Of a DNA stretch of 25,097 bases, positions 15,274-22,464 are shown one piece after another. The notes under the pieces are model-generated. The model saw nothing but the letters and a program-made list of their open reading frames with translations. It searched no databases and had not been told where the DNA came from. Numbering within the stretch: the stretch's first letter is position 1; each line of letters starts with the position of its first letter. The position numbers were made by a program, and so were the translations under genes. Origin of the DNA: JAABTH01 sp964492615 (GTDB taxonomy: Bacteria > Bacillota > Dethiobacteria > DTU022); NCBI GenBank assembly GCA_964492615.1, contig CAZBKZ010000034.1:1-25097 (forward strand), given 5' to 3'.

Positions 15274-16287
15274 ATGCTGGCAGCAGTGTGTTATAAAACC
15301 GGGGATATTCGTATCGAGAACAGGGATATGCCTGTGCCCGGGCCTGGTGATGTTTTAATTAAACTTGCATATTGTGGAATATGTCCGTCAGATTATCGAA
15401 TATACCAGGGACTCTCATCTGTTAAGTATCCAATTGTAGCCGGGCATGAATTTACAGGTTGGATTGAAGCTGTGGGTAGTGAGGTAGAAAATATGACTAT
15501 AGGCTCAAAAGTAGTTGTTGATCCGGCACAAAAATGTTATACGCAATGTCCTGCCTGTAGGCATGGGTATTATAATAAATGTATTAAAATGGCTGATGCA
15601 TATAACGGTTTTGCACAGTATCATGTTACCCGGGCTGCCAATGTGTATAATCTAAAAGAAAAGACTGATCTCGTCGCAGCCAGCCTAACTGAACCATTAG
15701 CCTGTGTTTTACGCGGAATGGAGAAAGCAAGGGTTAAAGCGGGCGATGTTGTGGTTGTGGTTGGAGCAGGACCGATAGGACTTTTACATTTACAATCAGC
15801 TAAATTTATTGGTGCTAAAGTAATTGTTGCCGATTATTCTGCAGAGAGACTGGATTGTGCTGTTGAGCTTGGAGCAGACATGGTAGTAAATCCTCATATA
15901 GCAAGTTTGGAGGATGTTGTTTTTGAAGTTAGTGACAGTTGGGGTGCTAATGCAGTAATTGTTGCCGCAAGTTCGACTTCAGCTGTTGAGCAGTCGGTTA
16001 ACCTGCTTGGTGTAGGGGGGACACTAGTGATTTTCGCCGGTATCCGGAATGATAGTATGATTGTTTTAGACTCAAAGCGTATTCATTATGATGAGATAAA
16101 TATTACCGGGTCATCAGATTACTCCGATGCTGATTTTATTAAGGCTTTACACTTTATAGAAATGGGATTTCTGGATATTAAGAAAATTATCAGTGATACT
16201 GTCACTCTTGAAGATATTGAAAAGGGAATGAAGTTGGTTTCCTCAGGTAGCAGGTTGAAGGTTGTAGTTAATATCGGGGATGTTTAA
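15274..16287 (+). CDS. zinc-dependent medium-chain alcohol/polyol dehydrogenase
   Basis: A 337-residue NAD(P)-dependent enzyme of the MDR family. Catalytic zinc ligands are Cys37 in CGICPSD, the His58-Glu59 pair in GHEF and Glu140 in EPLACV. Structural zinc cysteines are 88, 92, 95 and 103. The nucleotide-binding loop is GAGPIG at 164-169. It most resembles sorbitol, galactitol-1-phosphate or sorbose-1-phosphate dehydrogenases/reductases, but the substrate cannot be fixed. Because it is encoded with a PTS and an aldolase, it probably interconverts a phosphorylated polyol or ketose produced by uptake. Start at ATG 15274 after AAGGAG. Confidence 0.92.
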   Translation: MLAAVCYKTGDIRIENRDMPVPGPGDVLIKLAYCGICPSDYRIYQGLSSVKYPIVAGHEFTGWIEAVGSEVENMTIGSKVVVDPAQKCYTQCPACRHGYYNKCIKMADAYNGFAQYHVTRAANVYNLKEKTDLVAASLTEPLACVLRGMEKARVKAGDVVVVVGAGPIGLLHLQSAKFIGAKVIVADYSAERLDCAVELGADMVVNPHIASLEDVVFEVSDSWGANAVIVAASSTSAVEQSVNLLGVGGTLVIFAGIRNDSMIVLDSKRIHYDEINITGSSDYSDADFIKALHFIEMGFLDIKKIISDTVTLEDIEKGMKLVSSGSRLKVVVNIGDV

Positions 16288-16311
16288 TAAATGTGATACT
16301 GGGATTTATTA
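16285..16311 (+). repeat. AT-rich hairpin between dehydrogenase and aldolase genes
   Basis: TAATAAAT (16285-16292) and ATTTATTA (16304-16311) form an 8-bp stem around an 11-base loop that begins at the dehydrogenase stop codon. There is no T tract and the stem is weak; it may only protect or stall the transcript. Confidence 0.3.
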
Positions 16312-16367
16312 AGAGAACAAAAAAAGCCGATATTCAGATCACACATATCCATTAGGAGGTTTAAGAT

Positions 16368-17150
16368 ATGAGCATGCCAGGTAAAAGAATCAGGCTCGGC
16401 AGAATTTTTGGAAATAATGACAGAACGCTCATTGTCCCAATTGATCATGGGTTGGGCTCCGGCCCCGTACAAGGGCTTGAAAGAGTTGAAGATGTGATTG
16501 AAATGCTTACTGCAGCGAAGGTCGATGCAATTTTAACTACTTATGGGAGTGCTAAAAGGTATGCTCATTTATTTAAACGGATTGGCCTGATACTAAGAAT
16601 TGATGGTGGCCCGACGGATTACGCAACTGACCCTGAAGCAACAACAATTATGTACAGTGTTGAGGATGCAGTTCAACTGGGTGCCGATGCTATTATTACT
16701 TCGATTTGGCTTGGCGGATCCCATGAGGTTCGAACGGCAGTTGATGCCATGAAACTGGCTGCAGCGTGTGACAGATGGGGGATGCCACTGATCATAGAAA
16801 CTTTTATGAGCGCAGAAAAAGAGGCAACTATTGAAAACGTATCGATGGCTTCCCGGATAGCGGCTGAGCTTGGAGCAGATATGGTTAAAACATATTTAAC
16901 CGGTAATGTGGATAGTTACCGCCGGGTTACAGAAACATGCTTCAGGCCTGTTGTTATATTAGGTGGAGAAAAGAGCGAAGACCCTTTGAGTGTTTTGCAT
17001 TGGGCAAGGACTGCCCTTGATGCAGGAGCTGCAGGAACCTGTATCGGTAGAAATATTTTTCAACACAATAATCCGCCAGGCTTATTGGCAGCACTTGCAA
17101 AAATTATCCATGATGATATGAATGTAGAACAGGTAAGAGATCTTGTATAA
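16368..17150 (+). CDS. DhnA/FbaB-type class I aldolase
   Basis: A 260-residue TIM-barrel aldolase of the DeoC/FbaB/LsrF group. N-terminal VPIDHGLGSGP (Asp26-His27) and the Schiff-base Lys174 in ADMVKTYLTG define the active site; ILGGEK and the phosphate-binding GTCIGRNIFQ follow. Family members cleave fructose-1,6-bisphosphate or related phosphosugars, act in aromatic biosynthesis (ADH synthase), or act on AI-2 breakdown products (LsrF). In this operon the likely task is cleavage of a phosphoketose formed by the PTS and dehydrogenase into dihydroxyacetone phosphate and an aldehyde; this is inference. GGAGG lies upstream of the ATG at 16368. Confidence 0.88.
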   Translation: MSMPGKRIRLGRIFGNNDRTLIVPIDHGLGSGPVQGLERVEDVIEMLTAAKVDAILTTYGSAKRYAHLFKRIGLILRIDGGPTDYATDPEATTIMYSVEDAVQLGADAIITSIWLGGSHEVRTAVDAMKLAAACDRWGMPLIIETFMSAEKEATIENVSMASRIAAELGADMVKTYLTGNVDSYRRVTETCFRPVVILGGEKSEDPLSVLHWARTALDAGAAGTCIGRNIFQHNNPPGLLAALAKIIHDDMNVEQVRDLV

Positions 17151-17200
17151 GCTGTAGTCAGGGGTTTAATATTAGTAGAATTCTTTAAGGCGGTCGTCAA

Positions 17201-18778
17201 ATGCTTATACAAATATTATTATTATCACTGATTTCTACTTTATCTACCGGGTGGATATGGCATCCATTAACCTGGCCAATGATATACCCGGTTGTTACCG
17301 GTTTTTTTGTTGGCTTGATATTGAACGATCCGGTTTCCGGAGCAGTAGCGGGAGCATACATTAACTTATTATACCTGAGTTGGATAACAGCCGGAGGGGC
17401 GATGCCGGGGAATATAATGTTTGCCGGCGTTTTCGGGACTGCTTTCACCATTATTTGTGGATTGGATCCTATTATTGCTCCTGTAGTGGCAATACCAATG
17501 TCATTATTGGGCAATTTATTTTGGCGGCTACAGATGACAATCAACTCCAGGTGGGTAAATCTCGCCGAAAAATATGCCGATTCCGGAAAAATTAAATCAA
17601 TTGAGCTGACTGCCTATCTATATCCCCAAATTGCTATATTTCTTATTTACCTGGTTCCGTCATCTTTATTGATATATCAAGCTGCTACACTGAAGGATAT
17701 TTTCATGGATGTTCCCGTAATAATTACGGATGCTCTTGCCGTCGCTGGTGGCTTGTTTCCGGTAATTGGCATAGCGATGATCTTAAACTATTTATTCAAA
17801 CTAAAGGTGTTTCCATATTTTTTAATTGGGTATTTCGCTGTCTGTTTATTGAATCTTCATATGGCAGTAATAGCGCTGTTTGGGTTTTTTATTGCTGTCA
17901 TACAGGTTTTAAACCGTTATGATGGCAACCCTTGGTTGACACAGAAATCAGATGATAACTGTGGAGTAATTACTAATAAGCCTAATCGTATCAATTTAAT
18001 CAAGCACTGGTTGAGATGTTACTCCCAGGAAGCCTGTTATAATTATAAGAGTTTGCAGGCAGTTGGTGCATGTGCTGCAATTATTCCTGTAATCCGAGAT
18101 CTATATAAGAATAATGAGCAAAAGATGGGAGATGTTTTAAAAAACTACCTGGTGTTCTTTAATACGGAGCCCGGTTTTATTGGACCCTCTATAGCAGGAG
18201 TTGCAGCCTCGATGGAAGTTGAAAAGGTTAATGGACTATTAGCTGATAATACGGATATTCAAACTATTAGAACTGGTCTAATGGGGCCGCTGGCTGGCAT
18301 GGGTGATTATTTGGTAAATGCGACAATCTATCCGCTGCTTATTGCTGTTAGTATCTCTCTTGCTATTGATGGATACACTGCAGGACCGTTATTATTTTTA
18401 ATTATTTTTGGCAGTTTAATGTTATATACTGGTTATAGGACTTATATGATGGGTTATTGTTATGGAAAAAACGCAATTACATCTATACTGAAAAGCGATT
18501 TACTGAAATTGATTAATGAGACAATGCTGCCTGTTTCCATATTATCCCTGGGAGCTTTAAGCGCAAGTGTTTTGCATATTACGATTAATTGGGGCTTATT
18601 TCAGGGAGAAATAAACTTAGGGATAGCAAGGGTGATATCTGCCTTGGCTCCCTTGCTAGTGCTTATGGTTACATGGTTTATAGTTAAGAAAAAATTACCC
18701 TTGTATATGGTCATTGCTGCAGTAATTATCTTAGCCTTGCTGGCTTCGGGGCTTGGCATTCTGGTTCCTGCGGTCTGA
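17201..18778 (+). CDS. fused PTS EIIC-EIID membrane component, mannose family
   Basis: A 525-residue protein joining two normally separate subunits. Residues 1 to about 238 are EIIC-Man: multiple membrane helices with PVVTGFFVGLILNDPVSGA and a GGAMPGN loop. Residues about 239-262 form a soluble linker. Residues about 263-525 are EIID: YNYKSLQAVGACAAIIPVI, FFNTEPGFIGPSIAG and GLMGPLAGMGD are family marks, followed by C-terminal helices. Separate EIIC and EIID proteins of about 260 residues each are the rule, so this is a natural single-chain transporter. AAGGCGG at 17187-17193 is its ribosome binding site. It transports and phosphorylates an unidentified substrate. Confidence 0.92.
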   Translation: MLIQILLLSLISTLSTGWIWHPLTWPMIYPVVTGFFVGLILNDPVSGAVAGAYINLLYLSWITAGGAMPGNIMFAGVFGTAFTIICGLDPIIAPVVAIPMSLLGNLFWRLQMTINSRWVNLAEKYADSGKIKSIELTAYLYPQIAIFLIYLVPSSLLIYQAATLKDIFMDVPVIITDALAVAGGLFPVIGIAMILNYLFKLKVFPYFLIGYFAVCLLNLHMAVIALFGFFIAVIQVLNRYDGNPWLTQKSDDNCGVITNKPNRINLIKHWLRCYSQEACYNYKSLQAVGACAAIIPVIRDLYKNNEQKMGDVLKNYLVFFNTEPGFIGPSIAGVAASMEVEKVNGLLADNTDIQTIRTGLMGPLAGMGDYLVNATIYPLLIAVSISLAIDGYTAGPLLFLIIFGSLMLYTGYRTYMMGYCYGKNAITSILKSDLLKLINETMLPVSILSLGALSASVLHITINWGLFQGEINLGIARVISALAPLLVLMVTWFIVKKKLPLYMVIAAVIILALLASGLGILVPAV

Positions 18779-18830
18779 ATAAGTCGCAAATTATCTATTA
18801 TATTAACAAAATATTTCGGGAGGTATTGTT

Positions 18831-19091
18831 TTGCAAAAAAAATGGATCAAACTGAAGAACTCCGCCTGTCTGCATGCCAGGCCGGCAGTAAAATTAGTGC
18901 AAGCATCAAATGTATATGATTCAGATATTTTTCTCTCACTGGAATATGGTGGAGCACGTGCAAATGCCAAGAGTATGACTTCAATCTTATCTTTGGGAGC
19001 AGCACAGATTACTGAGCTTTTGATTGAAACAGATGGTTCTGATGAAGTTGAAGCACTGGATGCTGTAATTGATGTGTTATATTCTCTTTAA
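18831..19091 (+). CDS. HPr-like phosphocarrier dedicated to the PTS operon
   Basis: An 86-residue HPr-family protein. The active-site His15 lies in CLHARPA. The regulatory-serine segment reads NAKSMTSILSLG with Ser48, two residues later than the canonical Ser46, so a short insertion lies between the two sites. Start is TTG at 18831, with GGGAGG 7 bases upstream (18818-18823). It lies between the EIICD and Enzyme I genes, so the operon supplies its own phosphocarrier instead of relying only on the housekeeping ptsH. Whether HPr kinase can act on Ser48 is not known. Confidence 0.93.
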   Translation: MQKKWIKLKNSACLHARPAVKLVQASNVYDSDIFLSLEYGGARANAKSMTSILSLGAAQITELLIETDGSDEVEALDAVIDVLYSL

Positions 19092-19149
19092 AAACAGAAC
19101 TTTATTTAGGTATTACTTTCGGCTCTCGGCCAGTTAGGGTGGATATAAT

Positions 19150-20826
19150 ATGAAAGTGCTTAAGGGAACCTGCGGCGTAAGTGGAGTAGCCCATGGTAAA
19201 GCATTAAGAATTATGGACACACAACACAGTTTTGTAAGAAATGTAATTAAGCCCGAAGAGGTCAATTCTGAAATAAAGAGATTTCATGAAGCAGTAAGTA
19301 AGATTTCTCACGAACTTAAAAATATAGAAGATGAGCTGAGTGTTGCCGCTGGAAAAGAGAAGGCAGCAATAATAACGGCCCAGTATCTGATAGCCTCTGA
19401 TCCCGAAATTGTTCAAGAGATTGAAAAAACGATTCAAAGGAAGCTTATTAATGCTGAAGCAGCTGTATCAGAAGTGTTTGAGAAACAGGCTGCCCTGGTT
19501 GGAAGCTTCCCGGATGAATATCTTGCTGCGCGATCTATTGATTTTAGAGATGTAGCTGACAGACTGCTGCGGTCATTATCCCACAGCGATCAGAATAATG
19601 TTTTAATCGATGAATCTTCGATTATTCTGGCACATGATTTATCTCCTTCGCAAACTGCCGGATTTAATCCTGAATGCGTTAAAGGGATTGTTCTATCCGG
19701 AGGAGGGCTTACTTCACACACAGTAATTTTGGCACGTTCATTGGGGATACCTGTAGTATTGGCAGTTGGAGAAGAGCTGGATACAGTTATTAACGGACAG
19801 ATGATTTGCATGGATGCTGAAAAGGGAGTTATATATATTGATCCTGATCGGCAGGTCATAGCTGATCTTAAGCAAAAAAGAAATGCAATCGAAATTGAAA
19901 AAGATGAAGCTCGAAAAACATCTTATAAACCGACAAAGACTGCTGATGGTGAACCGGTTGAGGTATACGCTAATATAGGTTCTGTCAAAGATGCTGAGAA
20001 AGCTGGTAAAGCAGGTGCTGATGGAATTGGTCTGTTTAGAACAGAAAATCTCTTTTATGATAGCAGCAAACCTCCATCTGAAGAAGAACAGTTTGACGCA
20101 TATAAAAGGGTTCTTAAAATTTTTGTCGGTAAAGAGGTTTTAATTCGCACCTTGGATATAGGTGGCGACAAGCATTTGCCATATATTGAAATGAAAAATG
20201 AGCAAAATCCATTTTTAGGTGTTCGCGGAATCCGTTTCAGTTTTAAATATCCCCAGCTACTAAAAACACAAATCAGGGCATTATATAGAGCCAGTGTTTA
20301 TGGTAAACTTGGAGTTATCTTTCCGATGATAAGCTTGCTCGAAGAATTTGAAAAGATAAAGGTTTTGGCCAGTGAAGTTCAAAAAGAACTAAGCTTGGAT
20401 GGTATTGCCTATGATCCTGATATGGCGCTAGGGGTTATGATTGAAACTCCCGGCGCAGCAATTACTGCTGACAGACTGGCACAGGTATGTTCATTTTTCA
20501 GCCTGGGTACGAATGATTTATTGCAGTATGCTTTAGCAGTTGACAGGTTGAATGATGAAGTATCGTACTTATATCAACCGGAATGTACAGCATTAGCCCG
20601 TTTGATAGCTACAACTGTAGATGCTGCAAAATCAGCTGGTATCAGTGTAGGAATATGTGGAGAAATAGCCGGTGATCCCCGGATGGTTCCCCTGTTGCTT
20701 GGGCTGGGGTTGAGAAAATTAAGCGTTGCTGCACCACAGGTATCAATTATTAAGAAGACGATAAGAGAAGTTACAATTGATGAAGCTTTTTCTGTTGCCA
20801 AAGCCTCACTAATGTCATCAAGATAG
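19150..20826 (+). CDS. ptsI: phosphoenolpyruvate-protein phosphotransferase (Enzyme I)
   Basis: A 558-residue Enzyme I that takes phosphate from PEP and passes it to HPr. The phosphorylated His190 is in GGLTSHTVILARS; the PEP-binding barrel shows DGIGLFRTENLFY, RTLDIGGDKHLPY, SLGTNDLLQYALAVDR and the catalytic Cys in GICGEIAGDP near residue 500. It is slightly shorter than the usual 570-575. AGGGTGG precedes the ATG at 19150. It is the last gene of the sigma-54 operon; its stop codon falls inside the stem of a 13-bp hairpin. The gene may be a paralogue of the housekeeping ptsI elsewhere in the genome. Confidence 0.95.
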   Translation: MKVLKGTCGVSGVAHGKALRIMDTQHSFVRNVIKPEEVNSEIKRFHEAVSKISHELKNIEDELSVAAGKEKAAIITAQYLIASDPEIVQEIEKTIQRKLINAEAAVSEVFEKQAALVGSFPDEYLAARSIDFRDVADRLLRSLSHSDQNNVLIDESSIILAHDLSPSQTAGFNPECVKGIVLSGGGLTSHTVILARSLGIPVVLAVGEELDTVINGQMICMDAEKGVIYIDPDRQVIADLKQKRNAIEIEKDEARKTSYKPTKTADGEPVEVYANIGSVKDAEKAGKAGADGIGLFRTENLFYDSSKPPSEEEQFDAYKRVLKIFVGKEVLIRTLDIGGDKHLPYIEMKNEQNPFLGVRGIRFSFKYPQLLKTQIRALYRASVYGKLGVIFPMISLLEEFEKIKVLASEVQKELSLDGIAYDPDMALGVMIETPGAAITADRLAQVCSFFSLGTNDLLQYALAVDRLNDEVSYLYQPECTALARLIATTVDAAKSAGISVGICGEIAGDPRMVPLLLGLGLRKLSVAAPQVSIIKKTIREVTIDEAFSVAKASLMSSR

Positions 20827-21228
20827 AAAGCTGGAAAGCTTTCTATCTTTAAGCAACTCTAAAAACTGCCGGTTGATCGCACATATTGTATCGTCAAAAA
20901 TACAGTTATCAAAAGGGCAACATTTTTATCCTACCGGACAACCCTTTGCATCAATTTTTGCCTCAACTGCTTCATAGATGTCAAGGAAACTGATTTTTTC
21001 CGCAGCTTTGTTTAATGTAAAGCCTCCTTTGGGGCCTCTCACTGATCTTACAAGACCAGCCTGGGTAAGGCGCTGCATAGCCTTAGCCAGGTGGTTGATC
21101 GAACAGCCGGTTGTTTCGGCAATGTCCCTGACGCTTAATAATATTTTATCTTTTTTAGCTATGAGAACCATACTGTGCAGAGCTAAAGAAAGCATTTCAG
21201 ATATGTTTACTACAGAGTTTTTATTCAC
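20818..21228 (-). pseudogene. Rrf2-family regulator interrupted by an in-frame TAA
   Basis: The intact part, 100 residues from GTG 21228 to the TAA at 20926-20928, is an Rrf2 winged helix (VRDIAETTGCSINHLAKAMQRL, then RGPKGGFTLNK, then ISFLDIYEAVEA) and ends GCPVG. Past the stop the same frame continues as KCCPFDNCIFDDTICAINRQ and onward to a TGA at 20818-20820. That is the normal Rrf2 tail, including the cysteines that would bind an Fe-S cluster, and restores a length of 136 residues. So a nonsense change splits a once complete gene. The surviving product keeps the DNA-binding part but only the Cys in GCPVG of the cluster. A sequencing error is the main alternative. The gene is divergent from the ECF sigma operon. 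Confidence 0.8.
20820..20849. terminator. 13-bp hairpin with GGAA tetraloop, likely two-way terminator
   Basis: The arms 20820-20832 and 20837-20849 are perfectly complementary around a GGAA (GNRA-type) loop. The ends supply short T runs on both strands (ATCTTT after the plus arm), so it can act for the PTS operon and for the convergent Rrf2 gene. The T tract is short, which lowers confidence in efficient intrinsic termination. Confidence 0.6.
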
Positions 21229-21238
21229 CGCTTATTCA

Positions 21239-21254
21239 TCCTCTAGCGAGAGGA
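21239..21254 (-). promoter_or_regulatory. palindrome covering the Rrf2 ribosome binding site
   Basis: TCCTCT-AGCG-AGAGGA is a 16-base inverted repeat. On the minus strand its second arm supplies the AGAGGA used as Shine-Dalgarno sequence for GTG 21228, so a hairpin would hide it. It could also serve as a protein operator. Function is inferred from position only. Confidence 0.35.
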
Positions 21255-21381
21255 CATAAAGATAATGCTCTTTCGCCTATATTTGTTTCTTTTTATTTGG
21301 CATGCTCAATAATGAATGATTGCATAATAATTAGTCATGCAAAATAGCAATTAAGAAGGTACAATATTTACAGATTTATTT

Positions 21382-21407
21382 TGAAACGATTTGATGATTA
21401 TACAGTC
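21382..21407 (+). promoter_or_regulatory. candidate ECF-type promoter of the sigma operon
   Basis: TGAAAC (21382-21387), 16 bases, then AGTC (21404-21407) resembles ECF promoters of the TGAAAC-N16-CGTC type. The predicted start would lie only a few bases before the ribosome binding site at 21415-21421, giving a short leader. It suggests autoregulation by the encoded sigma factor. Confidence 0.4.
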
Positions 21408-21428
21408 ATATATAGGGGAGGCGAAACA

Positions 21429-21905
21429 GTGACAGATTTTGAAGAAATATATATAGAACACTTTTCTGATGTATATAAATATGTGCTAACCATGTGCCGA
21501 AACGAAGCAGTTGCAGAAGAAGTTGCCCAGGAAACTTTTTTTAAAGCCATGGAGAATATCAATCAGTTCAATGGAAGCTGTAAATTATTTGTGTGGCTTT
21601 GCCAGATTGCTAAAAATACGTACTTCTCTCACTCTAACAAACAAAAGCGAATAGTTACAGAGGTCGATCTGGATTTCCCTGATGAAACAACTGATTTAGA
21701 AAATGATTACTTCGATAAAGAAATGGCAAAGAAATTACACGTGCTGATTCACAACTTAAATGAACCAGCCAAGGAGGTTTTTACCTTAAGGGTGTTCGGA
21801 GAGCTGCCATTTTCTCAAATCGCTGAGCTATTCGGAAAAACGGAAAGTTGGGCTAGGCTGGTTTACTACAGGGCAAAAAAGAAATTACAGGAGGGTATAA
21901 AATGA
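21429..21905 (+). CDS. ECF-family RNA polymerase sigma factor
   Basis: A 158-residue sigma-70 family protein of the extracytoplasmic-function group. Region 2 spans about residues 5-75 (HFSDVYKYVLTMCRN, then VAEEVAQETFFKAM); region 4 spans about 100-155 (LNEPAKEVFTLRVFGELPFS, then IAELFGKTESWARLVYYRAKKKL). GTG at 21429 is chosen because GGGGAGG at 21415-21421 lies 7 bases upstream; a longer frame from TTG 21381 would swallow that site. It overlaps the anti-sigma gene by ATGA, the classical coupled pair, and the ABC exporter genes downstream are likely targets. Confidence 0.93.
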   Translation: MTDFEEIYIEHFSDVYKYVLTMCRNEAVAEEVAQETFFKAMENINQFNGSCKLFVWLCQIAKNTYFSHSNKQKRIVTEVDLDFPDETTDLENDYFDKEMAKKLHVLIHNLNEPAKEVFTLRVFGELPFSQIAELFGKTESWARLVYYRAKKKLQEGIK

Positions 21906-22225
21906 AAACATCTTGTAGCGTTATTAAAGATTTACTACCACTATACCATGATGGTGTTTGCAGCGATGAAAGCAAAGCACTGGTTGAAGAGCACCTTGCT
22001 GATTGCAAATTATGCAAAGACGAACTCCAGGCAATGGATAACAAACTCCCCATTATTAGCACAGAGCACAACTTGAACCAGGCAACCGCGGTTAAGGAGC
22101 TGTCAATAAAGTGGAAAAAGGGTATGTTCAATTCATTGTTAAAGGGTGTTATTGTCACTATCGCGATTGTTGCGCTTCTTTTCCTTTTACTTTACTCCTT
22201 TATAGGTTTTAGAATTATAATTTAA
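21902..22225 (+). CDS. anti-sigma factor with zf-HC2 zinc finger
   Basis: A 107-residue membrane-bound anti-sigma factor. The N-terminal zinc-finger part has Cys5, His31, Cys35 and Cys38 (EEHLADCKLCKDEL), the pattern of cytoplasmic ECF anti-sigma domains. One transmembrane helix lies at about 82-101, and only a few residues follow it, so almost no extracellular sensor domain exists. It starts in an ATGA overlap with the sigma gene. It should hold the sigma factor inactive at the membrane until an unknown signal, perhaps a membrane stress or an inducing compound handled by the ABC exporter, releases it. Confidence 0.9.
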   Translation: MKTSCSVIKDLLPLYHDGVCSDESKALVEEHLADCKLCKDELQAMDNKLPIISTEHNLNQATAVKELSIKWKKGMFNSLLKGVIVTIAIVALLFLLLYSFIGFRIII

Positions 22226-22363
22226 TCTTTCGTGATCGGGAAAAAGAATCCAAACTGTGCCGCCCTCGTCCAGCACTGAGCTGTAACAGGTCATCTGCTG
22301 ATATGATTAAAGAATTCAGGGTTTTAAAACTTATAACATCTTCATACTGTAGAACAATATACC

Positions 22364-22386
22364 GGATTCAAATTTATGATTATACA
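22364..22386 (+). promoter_or_regulatory. element shared with the ECF operon upstream region
   Basis: These 23 bases match 21382-21404 at 17 positions without gaps, with an identical 11-base core ATGATTATACA at 22376-22386. In both places the core ends 11-12 bases before a GGAGG. The -35 half is poorer here (GGATTC in place of TGAAAC). It may be the sigma-factor-dependent promoter of the exporter genes. Confidence 0.35.
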
Positions 22387-22464
22387 CTATTTTAATTGGA
22401 GGATGAATATGGTAATGTTACATTGAAAATGTTATTTGTCGAGCGTAATCAGAAGGAGCAAAGG

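Noticed and set aside
22396..22464. Extended N-terminus of the ABC ATPase from TTG 22396
   Set aside because: ATG 22465 has its own AGAAGGAG at correct spacing, and the extension does not resemble the ABC family.
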